The notes: generated by a model from the letters alone, not told the origin. Numbered from the stretch's first letter, positions 26,818 through 35,326 are shown. The stretch is 56,712 nucleotides of DNA from GCA-002700125 sp964434385 (GCA_964434385.1 CAYSUW010000008.1:1-56712); one strand, 5' to 3'. Numbers and translations: made by a program.

Positions 26818-27745
26818 TTTTATACATAATTTCAGTTAATTCTTTTACAGAATCAGCAGAATTTTTTAATGCTTTTTGTTCAGATGAACTCAATTGTATT
26901 GTTATGATTTCTTCTACCCCAGATTTTCCAATTTTTATTGGAACACCAACGAATAAACCATTGATATCATACTCTCCTTCCAAAAGAGCCGCACAAGGAA
27001 GAATCTCTTTTTTATCAAACAATATTGATTCTACCATCTGGACTATTGATGCAGATGGAGCGTAATATGCACTTCCTGTTTTTAAGAAACCAACTATCTC
27101 TGCTCCTCCATCTCTAGTTCTTTGAACTATTTCCTCTAATCTATTTGAAGGTATTAATTCAGAAATAGGTACTCCCCCTACAGTAGTAGATTTTATAACA
27201 GGGACCATTGTGTCTCCATGTCCTCCTAGAACATATGCAGAAATACTATTTACAGAAACGTTTAGTTCTTCTGCAAGAAAGGACTTAAATCTAGCTGTAT
27301 CTAGAATTCCAGCCATTCCTAAAACTCTCTGTTTAGGAAATTTAGATATTTTATGTGCATGTTGAACCATTGCATCTAAAGGGTTTGATACTACAATTAA
27401 AATTGCATTTGGAGAATAAGAACAAACATTTTTTGTTACTTCTCCAACAATTTTCATGTTAGTCAATAATAAATCGTCTCTACTCATTCCAGGTTTTCTT
27501 GCTATACCTGCTGTAATAACAACAACATCTGAGTTTTTTGATGATTCATAATTATTGTCACCGATTATTTTAGAGTCAGATCCTAAGACGGGGCCACTTT
27601 CTAAAATATCTAAAGATTTGCCTTGAGGGATTCCCTCTAGAATATCTATTAATACTACGTCAGAATATCCCTTATCAAAAATTCTTTGAGCTGTAGTTGC
27701 TCCTACATTTCCAGCACCAATTATTGTAACTTTGTGTTTTGCCAT
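26810..27745 (-). CDS. mdh: Malate dehydrogenase (lactate dehydrogenase-like type)
   Basis: 311 aa. NAD motif GAGNVGATTAQRI near the N-terminus, with Asp at the end of strand 2 (VVLIDI). The substrate loop is ARKPGMSRDDLL, whose Arg pair selects malate over lactate. The catalytic His is in GGHGDTMVP. It interconverts malate and oxaloacetate in the TCA cycle. AAGGA lies 6 nt before the ATG. Third gene in the carboxyltransferase operon. Confidence 0.94.
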   Translation of the reverse strand: MAKHKVTIIGAGNVGATTAQRIFDKGYSDVVLIDILEGIPQGKSLDILESGPVLGSDSKIIGDNNYESSKNSDVVVITAGIARKPGMSRDDLLLTNMKIVGEVTKNVCSYSPNAILIVVSNPLDAMVQHAHKISKFPKQRVLGMAGILDTARFKSFLAEELNVSVNSISAYVLGGHGDTMVPVIKSTTVGGVPISELIPSNRLEEIVQRTRDGGAEIVGFLKTGSAYYAPSASIVQMVESILFDKKEILPCAALLEGEYDINGLFVGVPIKIGKSGVEEIITIQLSSSEQKALKNSADSVKELTEIMYKNE

Positions 27746-27766
27746 AATTATCCTTCTGATTATATT

Positions 27767-29134
27767 TTATTTTCCCCAAGGGGTTATTGATTGTTTTAGA
27801 GATTTATATCCTTCTAAAAATCCCGGCCTACTACCTTCATATACTTCATCAAATTTTTTCAGTGCATTATCCAACCAATCATGTAAGTTTTTATTGTCTG
27901 GGTTTGCATCAATATACGCATCTCTAATTAATACGAAGTGTATTCTAGGATCATATGGTTGTTTAGTTCCTCCGACCCATTCATCTCCATCCAATAACCT
28001 TAATAACATTGCGTCTGCTGACCCTAAAGTTTGTTCATGTATTGGAGGACCGTCCATTCTATGCATTACAGATGTCATATCCCTTCCATTTCCAGTTGTA
28101 TATCCCATTTCTTCCCAAAGTTCACTTGTATTAATTTCTTTGCCAAGCTTATTTGCAACCATCCCAGAATAAGCTCTTAAAGGATCAGATATATCAGCTA
28201 ATAAGTCTGTAAGCCTGTCACCATCAAGATCAGTTGATAGTACAACAGTGTTTTGTTTATTTAATAAATCCCAAATTAAAAGTCCATAATTTGTGTCAGC
28301 AATATGTTGTTCTATTCTTCCTGACCAATTTTCCATGCCATTTTTAAAGTCAGAAGGTAATAATTTAATTATTTTATCTATACTTTCTTTGTGTTCCTCG
28401 TAAGGATCAACTGCATATCTTCTTCCAACTTCAAATTTTGTGTCTTTAATCAACCAAGAATGAAGGCCTGCATTTATTCCATCTTCCATTGCCTGGGTTG
28501 GCTTTGTGGCAATTCTTCCAATAGATCCACTGTCATTTACTAATTTAAGAAATAATCTATTTGCATAAGCCATTTGAACACCCGGAGAATTCATTTCAGA
28601 ATGTATTATTCCAGCATCGTCCACTGAAAACTTACTTTTATTCTGAGAGTAGGGAAGGCAAGGCATACTTCTTACAACTGTTATTGGTCCATAAGGCCTA
28701 ACGTTACAGTAAACACCTGCTTGAGTCCTTAGGTGCGCATTTCCAGATTTTCCCATTACAACAACTTTGTTGCCCTTTCCATCATTCACATAAGCATCAC
28801 CTGCAGTTGACCATTTGATAGACGTTGAAGGTATATTCCCAAACCATGCTAACGCTTCGAGATTAGTATCGTGACGAAATTGAGACCACATTGGAACAGC
28901 ATAAAAAGGTAAGCCTAAAATATCTATCGCAGCTATAGTGCCTAATAGGGCATAAGCGTCAGTTAAGGAATGTGCAACTGGGTTTATTTTTTCATTGTGA
29001 TTTCCACCTTGCCATACTACTGCATCAGGGTAACCACTTAGTTTTATTTTTGCATCTTCAAATAAATCTGAAAGTTCCTTAAATAAATTACCTCCATTGG
29101 CTTCGGTTTTTGCGATTTTCAACAAATCAATCAT
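27767..29134 (-). CDS. Unrecognised conserved-looking 455-aa protein
   Basis: I cannot assign this protein to a family. It is soluble, with no signal peptide or membrane helix, and has normal composition. It contains a His/Asp/Trp-rich block around residues 38-140 (WQGGNHNEKINPVAHSLTDA, PMWSQFRHD, GKSGNAHLRTQAG), a Cys-containing VRSMPCLPYSQ, and a late TTGNGRDMTSVMHRMDGPP. These look like an active-site surface rather than a structural repeat. AAAGGA precedes its ATG by about 8 nt. It sits 17 nt after the carboxyltransferase and 21 nt before mdh, so it is co-expressed with both. A metabolic enzyme is the likeliest class, by context only. Confidence 0.6.
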   Translation of the reverse strand: MIDLLKIAKTEANGGNLFKELSDLFEDAKIKLSGYPDAVVWQGGNHNEKINPVAHSLTDAYALLGTIAAIDILGLPFYAVPMWSQFRHDTNLEALAWFGNIPSTSIKWSTAGDAYVNDGKGNKVVVMGKSGNAHLRTQAGVYCNVRPYGPITVVRSMPCLPYSQNKSKFSVDDAGIIHSEMNSPGVQMAYANRLFLKLVNDSGSIGRIATKPTQAMEDGINAGLHSWLIKDTKFEVGRRYAVDPYEEHKESIDKIIKLLPSDFKNGMENWSGRIEQHIADTNYGLLIWDLLNKQNTVVLSTDLDGDRLTDLLADISDPLRAYSGMVANKLGKEINTSELWEEMGYTTGNGRDMTSVMHRMDGPPIHEQTLGSADAMLLRLLDGDEWVGGTKQPYDPRIHFVLIRDAYIDANPDNKNLHDWLDNALKKFDEVYEGSRPGFLEGYKSLKQSITPWGK

Positions 29135-29151
29135 TAATGAATCCTTTAGTA

Positions 29152-30726
29152 TTAAAGAGGGATATTTCCATGTTTTTTGGGAATATTATTATCGCTTTTT
29201 GTTTTTAACATTTTTAGAGAAGATATTATTTTTGATCTAGTTGTTGAAGGATCTATGACATCATCAAGATAGCCTCTGCTAGCAGCAACAAATGGGTTAG
29301 CAAATTTATCTCTATATTCGTCTACTAACTTATTTTGTGTCTCTTCTTTGTTTTCTGATGCTTGAATTGTCTTTCTTGAAATTATTTTTACAGCTCCCTC
29401 AGGACCCATTACTGCTATTTCAGCACTTGGCCAAGCCAAATTAATGTCAGATCTGAGTTCTTTACTTCCCATAACAATATATGCTCCTCCATATGCTTTT
29501 CTAATAATTATTGTAATTTTGGGAACAGTAGCTTCAGAATATGCATAGAGTAATTTTGCCCCATGACGAATAATTCCTCCAAACTCTTGGTTGACTCCAG
29601 GCATGAATCCTGGAACATCTACTAATGTAAGAATAGGAATATTAAATGCATCACAAAATCTAACAAACCTAGCTGCTTTCACTGATGCATCAATATCAAG
29701 AACTCCTGCAACAGATAAAGGTTGATTAGCTACAATCCCTACTACTTGTCCATCAAAACGTGATAAACAGGTGATTATATTTGTAGCAAAATCTTTATGA
29801 ATCTCAAATATTTTCCCTGAATCTACGATTTCTCTAATAATTTCTTTCATGTCATAGCTTTGATTTGCTTCATTAGGGATGATTGATTTTAACTTGTCAG
29901 AAATTCTATTTTCTGAATCTGAGGATTCGAAATCTTCTGGATCATCTAAATTATTAGAAGGTAAGTATGACAATAATTCTCTAACTTTGTTAAAACATTC
30001 AGTTTCATTTTTTGTGCTTACGTGAACTACACCACTTTTTTGAGAATGAGTTTTTGAACCACCTAATTCTTGGTGATTCACTTTTTCTCCTGTGACTGCT
30101 TGAATTACCTCTGGGCCTGTAATATACATCTGACCTATCTCCTCAACCATAAAAATAAAATCAGTAAGTGCTGGAGAATAAACAGCACCACCTGCTGAAG
30201 GTCCTGCTATAACAGTTAATTGAGGGATTACTCCTGATGCCATAGTATTTCTTCTGAATATTTCTCCATAACCTGCTAGAGAATCAACTCCTTCTTGAAT
30301 TCTTGCTCCTCCTGAGTCATTAATTCCTACTACAGGACATCCAGTTTTTACAGCGTGATCCATAAGTTTACATATTTTCATTGAAGCTACTTCTGATAAA
30401 GAACCTCCTAAAACAGTAAAATCTTGGGAGAAAGCAAAAACTTGTTTTCCATTGACTAGACCAAATCCACATATAACTGAATCACCTTCGAATTTCTGTT
30501 TATCTAAACCAAATTCTTGAGATCTATGAGTAACAAATTGATCAAACTCTTCAAACTTCCCATCATCGAAAAGAAGAGAAAGCCTTTCTCTGGCTAACAG
30601 CTTGCCTTTACTTTTTTGAGTTTTATTTTTCTCTGGACCTCCACCTTGTTGTGCAAGTGATCTTCTGTCCTTGAGTTCTTCATTTTTATTTATACTAGTA
30701 TCCTTATTTTTTGAATTAGAAGTAAT
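29152..30726 (-). CDS. Acyl-CoA carboxylase carboxyltransferase (PccB/MmdA-like), AUU start
   Basis: 524 aa if read from ATT at 30724-30726. The carboxyltransferase fold is intact: LAQQGGGPEK, GKLLARERL and FDQFVTHR at the N-terminus, then the oxyanion-hole loops GGARIQEG and GGAYIVMGSK. It would carboxylate propionyl-, acetyl- or a similar acyl-CoA together with a biotin subunit that is not in this window; a decarboxylase (MmdA) role is possible. The first ATG in frame (30381, residue 116) is too late and would remove the conserved N-terminal domain. The frame is open up to a stop at 30754-30756, with no ATG, GTG or TTG. GGAG sits 7 nt before the ATT. No frameshift was found when I translated the region by hand. 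Confidence 0.88.
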   Translation of the reverse strand: MTSNSKNKDTSINKNEELKDRRSLAQQGGGPEKNKTQKSKGKLLARERLSLLFDDGKFEEFDQFVTHRSQEFGLDKQKFEGDSVICGFGLVNGKQVFAFSQDFTVLGGSLSEVASMKICKLMDHAVKTGCPVVGINDSGGARIQEGVDSLAGYGEIFRRNTMASGVIPQLTVIAGPSAGGAVYSPALTDFIFMVEEIGQMYITGPEVIQAVTGEKVNHQELGGSKTHSQKSGVVHVSTKNETECFNKVRELLSYLPSNNLDDPEDFESSDSENRISDKLKSIIPNEANQSYDMKEIIREIVDSGKIFEIHKDFATNIITCLSRFDGQVVGIVANQPLSVAGVLDIDASVKAARFVRFCDAFNIPILTLVDVPGFMPGVNQEFGGIIRHGAKLLYAYSEATVPKITIIIRKAYGGAYIVMGSKELRSDINLAWPSAEIAVMGPEGAVKIISRKTIQASENKEETQNKLVDEYRDKFANPFVAASRGYLDDVIDPSTTRSKIISSLKMLKTKSDNNIPKKHGNIPL

Positions 30727-30737
30727 TTTATCTCTCC
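30724..30737 (-). promoter_or_regulatory. Shine-Dalgarno plus ATT start codon of the carboxyltransferase
   Basis: Minus strand reads GGAG, seven bases (AGATAAA), then ATT. Spacing is optimal for initiation. No other start-like codon exists between the upstream stop (30754-30756) and the conserved N-terminal motifs except an ATA at 30691-30693, which has no ribosome binding site. Confidence 0.7.
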
Positions 30738-30763
30738 AAGTTTTATGAAAAAATTATGTAACA

Positions 30764-30791
30764 GATCGTATTCTACAGTTAAAATACGATC
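30764..30791. promoter_or_regulatory. Inverted repeat, 9-bp perfect arms, candidate operator
   Basis: GATCGTATT (30764-30772), a 10-nt spacer, then AATACGATC (30783-30791). It lies between the divergent carboxyltransferase and folP. The arms coincide with the -10 and -35 elements predicted for the leftward promoter, as expected for a repressor site. Confidence 0.55.
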
Positions 30792-30793
30792 AA
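30765..30793 (-). promoter_or_regulatory. Sigma-70-like promoter for the carboxyltransferase operon
   Basis: On the minus strand: TTGATC (30793-30788), 17-nt spacer, TACGAT (30770-30765). The predicted start, around 30757, gives a leader of about 30 nt containing the GGAG before the ATT start codon. Confidence 0.5.
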
Positions 30794-30873
30794 ATATTAT
30801 TAATTTAATAATCCTATAATTAATTTACATTTAAGTATAATTATCTTTAGTGTATTTGAAAATTGATAACTTC

Positions 30874-30886
30874 GAGGTGAATAATT
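30874..30886 (+). promoter_or_regulatory. Shine-Dalgarno plus ATT start codon of folP
   Basis: GAGGTGA at 30874-30880, then ATA, then ATT at 30884. The GAGG core ends 6 nt before ATT. An in-frame TGA at 30878-30880 limits how far upstream the gene can begin, leaving only ATA (30881) and ATT (30884) before the conserved N-terminus. Confidence 0.65.
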
Positions 30887-31708
30887 TTAAAAATTGGATC
30901 AAAAACTTTTAATTGGGGTGAAAAGACTTATGTAATGGGAGTGATTAATGTTACTTCTGATTCTTTTTCTGGAGATGGATTAGGAGAAAATGTTGATAAA
31001 GCAGTCGAATTAGCATCTAACTTTAAGGAATTTGGTGTAGATATTATAGATGTCGGGGGAGAATCTACTAGACCTGGTTCTGTTTATTCCAATGTTAAAG
31101 CTGTAACAATTGAAGATGAAATTAATAGAGTTGTGCCTGTTATTACTGAATTGAAAAAAAGATTGGATATTCCATTAAGTATAGATTCTAGAAGATCAAA
31201 AGTTGTAAAAGAGGCTTTTAATGCAGGAGCGGATATTATTAATGACGTTTCTATGATGAATTATGATTCAGAAATGATTAATATAGTATGTCAATTGAAT
31301 ATTCCTTTTATTCTTACTCACAATAAAAAAATTCCTCATAAAGAAAATGTTATTTTTAGTATCAAAAAAGACTTAAATAAATGTATTTCCAACTTAAAAA
31401 ATAAGAATTTTGATTTATCAAAACTAATAATAGATCCTGGAATAGGTTTTAATAAATCATCTAAAGAAAGTATTACGGTTTTAAGAGAATTAGATAAATT
31501 AAAAATTGGATTTCCAATTTTAATTGGAACTTCTAGGAAATCTCATATAGGAGAAGTGTTGAATTTACCAACTTCAGAAAGATTAGAGGGCACTGCTGCA
31601 ACAATCTCAATAGCTATAGATAGAGGTGCAGATATTATTCGTGTTCATGACGTGAAAGAGATGGTAAGAGTATCAAGAATGACAGATGCAATTACTAGAG
31701 GATATTAA
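30884..31708 (+). CDS. folP: Dihydropteroate synthase, AUU start
   Basis: 274 aa from ATT at 30884; condenses pterin pyrophosphate with p-aminobenzoate in folate synthesis. Family motifs: MGVINVTSDSFSGDG, DVGGESTRPGS, LIIDPGIGF and GTSRKSHIG. The first ATG (30935, residue 18) begins at the invariant MGVINVT strand. However, the frame upstream encodes GSKTFNWGEKTYV, the normal N-terminal strand of the family, so the true start is earlier. Between the TGA at 30878-30880 and that segment there is no ATG, GTG or TTG. The near-universal Pro of NxTPDSF is Ser25 here. It overlaps folK by a TAATG. Confidence 0.9.
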   Translation: MLKIGSKTFNWGEKTYVMGVINVTSDSFSGDGLGENVDKAVELASNFKEFGVDIIDVGGESTRPGSVYSNVKAVTIEDEINRVVPVITELKKRLDIPLSIDSRRSKVVKEAFNAGADIINDVSMMNYDSEMINIVCQLNIPFILTHNKKIPHKENVIFSIKKDLNKCISNLKNKNFDLSKLIIDPGIGFNKSSKESITVLRELDKLKIGFPILIGTSRKSHIGEVLNLPTSERLEGTAATISIAIDRGADIIRVHDVKEMVRVSRMTDAITRGY

Positions 31709-32196
31709 TGATGAATATTACTTATTTTAGTTTAGGTACTAATTTAGGAAATAGATTAAAAAATATTGAAAATGCACTTATTTGTATTAGGGAATTAGGA
31801 GATATTCAAAAACTTTCTAGTGTTTATAATACAAAACCATGGAATGTGAATGAAAAACAACCTGATTATCTAAACCAAAATTGTCAATTAATTACAGAAC
31901 TTTCACCTCAAGAACTTATTAATAGAACAAAGAATATTGAAATAAATTTAGGTAGAACAAATAAGAGAGACAAAACTTCTAGAATTATTGATATCGACTT
32001 ATTATTATATGGTGATTTAATTTTAAATAGTGAAAATTTAGTTATTCCTCATCCTCAAATGACAGAAAGGGCTTTTGTGATGATTCCATTAGCAGAAATT
32101 GTTCCAGACTTAACTATTAGTGGATATAAAAAATCTGTAAAGGAAATAGCAAATGGATTAGATTCATCTTTAGTGGAAATTTTTCTAGAAAGCTAA
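31708..32196 (+). CDS. folK: 2-amino-4-hydroxy-6-hydroxymethyldihydropteridine pyrophosphokinase
   Basis: 162 aa. Transfers pyrophosphate from ATP to the pterin alcohol, the step before FolP. Motifs: SLGTNLGNRLKNIENAL at the N-terminus, then the catalytic RIIDIDLLLYGD and IPHPQMTERAFVMIPLAEI. Start codon overlaps the folP stop; an ATG one codon later (31711) is an equal candidate. Convergent with the CopD-like gene, overlapping by 4 nt. Confidence 0.95.
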   Translation: MMNITYFSLGTNLGNRLKNIENALICIRELGDIQKLSSVYNTKPWNVNEKQPDYLNQNCQLITELSPQELINRTKNIEINLGRTNKRDKTSRIIDIDLLLYGDLILNSENLVIPHPQMTERAFVMIPLAEIVPDLTISGYKKSVKEIANGLDSSLVEIFLES

Positions 32197-32633
32197 AATT
32201 GGTTTTCGATTATTGAAGAAAGTATTTCAGCTATCATGAAAATTAAAATTCCTGAAATAACAAAAAATGTATAACTGAAAACCCATGAAAATTTATTCTT
32301 AGGATTAATGAAATTTTGATATTGATTAGTCCTAAATTTCCAAACTAAAAAGAATAACCAAAAACTTAAAATCACTTTGAATCCGAGAAGCGAAATGTAA
32401 ATATTTGAGACATTTACAGAAGAAATTCTTTCAATAGATAAAATTATGCCTGTTGTTAATAATATGATTATTGATGCATTGACTATGTCCTTGAAAAATA
32501 ATCCAAGTTCTTTGGTCGATTCAATAATACGGTCTTTGTAGAATAATAAAATTATAGAACCCCCAAGCCAAATTGAAGCTGAGATTGCATGAAGAAATTT
32601 TGATATTAATAAAATTATGTCTAGAATATTCAT
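32193..32633 (-). CDS. CopD-like four-helix membrane protein
   Basis: 146 aa with four transmembrane helices. The first carries KFLHAISASIWLGGSI, the His-containing helix typical of CopD / copper-resistance-D and related membrane proteins (possible haem or metal ligand His). The other helices are plain hydrophobic. It lies one base after the TlpA-like lipoprotein, so the two are co-expressed. Copper or haem handling is inference from the helix pattern. Confidence 0.55.
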   Translation of the reverse strand: MNILDIILLISKFLHAISASIWLGGSIILLFYKDRIIESTKELGLFFKDIVNASIIILLTTGIILSIERISSVNVSNIYISLLGFKVILSFWLFFLVWKFRTNQYQNFINPKNKFSWVFSYTFFVISGILIFMIAEILSSIIENQF

Positions 32634-32634
32634 A

Positions 32635-33123
32635 TTATTTGATTAAAACTTCACTTATTAGTTCCTCTAACTTCTTATTATCTAGATATCCTGACCACTG
32701 AGTAGTAATTTGATGTTTATGGTTTAAGAAAATTGAAGTAGGGAAGACTTGTATTGAAAATAATCTTTCAATTTCTCCATTTTTGTCAAATATGTTTACG
32801 TAATTTGATTCTAGATTATTTAATAATCTCTCAGCTGATTCTTTTGAATCTAATGGAGAGTTATGAAGAATTCCTATCACTTTAATTTTATCTGAATATT
32901 TATTTTTTACTTGAACTAAATTAGGTATTTCCTTTACACATGGGGGACAAGAAGGATACCAAAAGTTAATTATTATTGGGTGTCCTTCAAAATTTTTTAG
33001 ATCGAATTTTTTTTCTTCTAATGTTTTTCCTGAAAAATGAATTGTTTCTTTATTATTTATCTGATTACAAGAAATAATTAATAAAGACAATAAAATCAAA
33101 AATTTTATTATATTTCTTAGCAT
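32635..33123 (-). CDS. TlpA/ResA-like thioredoxin-fold lipoprotein
   Basis: 162 aa. Lipobox LIISC with Cys19, so exported and lipid-anchored. The thioredoxin-like domain has the redox motif C59-P-P-C62 in FWYPSCPPCVKE and a cis-Pro in VFPTSIF. The family reduces or isomerises disulfides outside the membrane, for example in cytochrome c maturation. Located between glyS and the CopD-like gene; the gap to glyS is 6 nt. Confidence 0.85.
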   Translation of the reverse strand: MLRNIIKFLILLSLLIISCNQINNKETIHFSGKTLEEKKFDLKNFEGHPIIINFWYPSCPPCVKEIPNLVQVKNKYSDKIKVIGILHNSPLDSKESAERLLNNLESNYVNIFDKNGEIERLFSIQVFPTSIFLNHKHQITTQWSGYLDNKKLEELISEVLIK

Positions 33124-33129
33124 TATTGA

Positions 33130-34428
33130 TTAAAATTGAGTTTCCAAATGGTCTTTGATTACTTCTTTGATCTGAGTAATTTCTACTCTTACTTGTTTCA
33201 TAGTATTTCTATTTCGAATAGTAACTGAGTTGTCATTTAAGGTGTCAAAATCTATAGTAACGCAAACTGGAGTTCCTATCTCATCTTGTCTTCTATATCT
33301 TTTTCCTATACTTTGTGTATCGTCGAATTGTCCTCTAAAAGAACTTCTTATAATGTTGAAAACTTTACTAGAAATTGATTTTAATTTTTCATTTCTGCTC
33401 AGAGGAAGTACTGCTACTTCAATAGGAGAAATTTTTGGATCAAATTTTAATACTGTCCTTGTTTCATTATTTACTTCTTCTTCATGGTAAGCATCTGAAA
33501 AAACTGCAAGAGTTGTTCTATCAGCACCCATTGCTGGTTCAATAACATAAGGGATAAATCTTGATTTTGTAGATTCATCAAAATAAGAAAGATCTCTTCC
33601 GCTTTTTTCCATATGATTTTTCAAATCATAATCAGTTCTATTATTAATAGTTTCTAATTCTCCCCAGCCCCATGGGAAATTATATTCAATATCTGTAGCC
33701 GCTTTTGCATAATGAGGCCTTTCTTCATCATTATGAATTCTAGTTCTTAAGTTTTTTTCCTGTATTCCAATTTCCTTAAACCAATTCATACTAAATTCAA
33801 TCCATTCTTGAAATAATTTATCTGAATCTTTTGGATAGCAAAAATATTCCATTTCCATTTGCTCAAATTCTCTGGTTCTAAAAATGAAATTTCCTGGAGT
33901 GATTTCATTTCTAAAAGATTTCCCTATTTGCGCTATTCCAAATGGAATTTTACGTCTAGTAGTAGTGAGAACATTATTGAAATTAACAAAAATCCCCTGA
34001 GCTGTTTCAGGTCTTAAGTAAATAGTTGCTGCATCTTCTTCTACTGGTCCCATAAATGTTTTAAACATTAAATTAAATTGTCTGGGATCTGAAAGTCCTG
34101 AATCACAATCTGGACATTTAGAATCTACTTCATCTTCTCTAAATCTTTTATGACAATTTACACATTCTACTAAAGGATCTGAAAAACCTTTAAGATGTCC
34201 ACTTGCTTCCCATACAGCAGGATCCATAAGTATAGAAGAATCTATTCCCTCTATATCATTTCTATTTTGAACCATAGATGTCCACCAATAATCTTTGATT
34301 CTTCTTTTAAGTTCAACGCCTACTGGGCCAAAATCCCAAACACTTCCAAGTCCTCCATATATTTCACTATTTTGGAAAATGAAACCTCGTCTTTTCGCTA
34401 AAGATACTAGAGTCTCTAGAGTTGGCAT
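33130..34428 (-). CDS. glyS: Glycyl-tRNA synthetase, single-chain class II
   Basis: 432 aa. N-terminal signature RRGFIFQNSEIYGGLGSVWDFGPVG, a zinc-knuckle-like CVNCHKRF...CPDC, motif 2 FRTREFEQMEMEYF, and motif 3 EPAMGADRTTLAVF. The C-terminal anticodon-binding domain follows (from about 325). This is the alpha-2 type used by archaea and many bacteria, not the alpha-beta GlyQ/GlyS pair. AAGGGAA precedes the ATG. Symbol naming varies (glyS or glyQS). Confidence 0.93.
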   Translation of the reverse strand: MPTLETLVSLAKRRGFIFQNSEIYGGLGSVWDFGPVGVELKRRIKDYWWTSMVQNRNDIEGIDSSILMDPAVWEASGHLKGFSDPLVECVNCHKRFREDEVDSKCPDCDSGLSDPRQFNLMFKTFMGPVEEDAATIYLRPETAQGIFVNFNNVLTTTRRKIPFGIAQIGKSFRNEITPGNFIFRTREFEQMEMEYFCYPKDSDKLFQEWIEFSMNWFKEIGIQEKNLRTRIHNDEERPHYAKAATDIEYNFPWGWGELETINNRTDYDLKNHMEKSGRDLSYFDESTKSRFIPYVIEPAMGADRTTLAVFSDAYHEEEVNNETRTVLKFDPKISPIEVAVLPLSRNEKLKSISSKVFNIIRSSFRGQFDDTQSIGKRYRRQDEIGTPVCVTIDFDTLNDNSVTIRNRNTMKQVRVEITQIKEVIKDHLETQF

Positions 34429-34525
34429 AAATTATTCCCTTACTGTAAGTTTTTTTAATCTCCTGTTTTTAGTAGGATATTAATTTATAAGCATATCAAC
34501 GGAATTGAAGTATTTAAACACCTTG

Positions 34526-35314
34526 ATGAAATTTAATAATAACTCAAAAGACATTAGGCTAAAAATCAGAGAAGGAAGTTTCTCTAGTACTACATCAGGC
34601 CTTAATCCAGGATTCACACAAACAAATGTAGCTATATTACCCAATGAATATGCATTAGATTTTATGGTATTTTGTCAAAGAAATCCTAAATCATGTCCTT
34701 TGATTGAAGTTTTGACTCCAGGTAAGGTAGAGGCTCAAATTTCTTCTCCTGGCTCTGATATAAGAACTGACGTTCCTAAATACAGAGTTTTTAAATCTGG
34801 AAAAATGATTTCTGAAGTTACAAATATTTCAGATTATTGGAGAGATGATTTTGTAACCTTTCTATTGGGTTGTAGTTTTACTTTCGAGAGTGCTCTTATA
34901 GAGGCTGGAATTAATTTAAAACATTACGAACTTAAAAAGAATGTTGCAATGTATGTATCTAATATTAATTCTGTCTCTTCTGATATGTTTTCTGGTTCTA
35001 TGGTAGTTTCTATGAGATGGATTCATAATAACGATATTGAAAAAACAGTTGAAACAACCAAAAAATATCCTTCAATGCATGGAGAGCCAATACATATTGG
35101 AGATCCAAATAAGATAGGCATTTCAGATATTTCTAAACCTGATTTTGGAGATTTTTTTGAACCTGATTCGAAAAACTATTCTCCTGTTTTTTGGGCATGT
35201 GGTGTGACTCCACAGATAGTGGCTTTAAAATCAAAAATACCTATCATGATTACACATTCACCCGGTCATATGTTTATTACTGATCTTAGGGATGATGATT
35301 TCAAATTCAAATGA
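34526..35314 (+). CDS. DUF1445 domain protein, N-terminal half of D-glutamate cyclase
   Basis: 262 aa from the ATG at 34526; TTG starts at 34505 and 34523 are possible and no choice has a clear Shine-Dalgarno. Family pattern: IREGSFSSTTSGLNPGFTQTN, DFMVFCQRNPKSCPLIEV, FLLGCSFTFESAL, and the C-terminal THSPGHMFITDL. In the vertebrate mitochondrial enzyme DGLUCY, a DUF1445 domain and a DUF4392 domain are fused and convert D-glutamate to 5-oxo-D-proline. Here the next gene, 12 nt downstream, encodes the DUF4392 part. Cytoplasmic. Confidence 0.82.
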   Translation: MKFNNNSKDIRLKIREGSFSSTTSGLNPGFTQTNVAILPNEYALDFMVFCQRNPKSCPLIEVLTPGKVEAQISSPGSDIRTDVPKYRVFKSGKMISEVTNISDYWRDDFVTFLLGCSFTFESALIEAGINLKHYELKKNVAMYVSNINSVSSDMFSGSMVVSMRWIHNNDIEKTVETTKKYPSMHGEPIHIGDPNKIGISDISKPDFGDFFEPDSKNYSPVFWACGVTPQIVALKSKIPIMITHSPGHMFITDLRDDDFKFK

Positions 35315-35326
35315 ACGGTTATTAGT

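Noticed and set aside
29152..30756. Carboxyltransferase as a truncated or frameshifted pseudogene starting at the ATG at 30381
   Set aside because: Codon-by-codon translation upstream gives a continuous, family-like N-terminus with no stop or frame change until 30754-30756, and a ribosome binding site fits an ATT start.
30935..31708. folP starting at the first ATG (30935)
   Set aside because: The preceding in-frame residues match the family's N-terminal strand, and no Shine-Dalgarno precedes that ATG at a useful distance.
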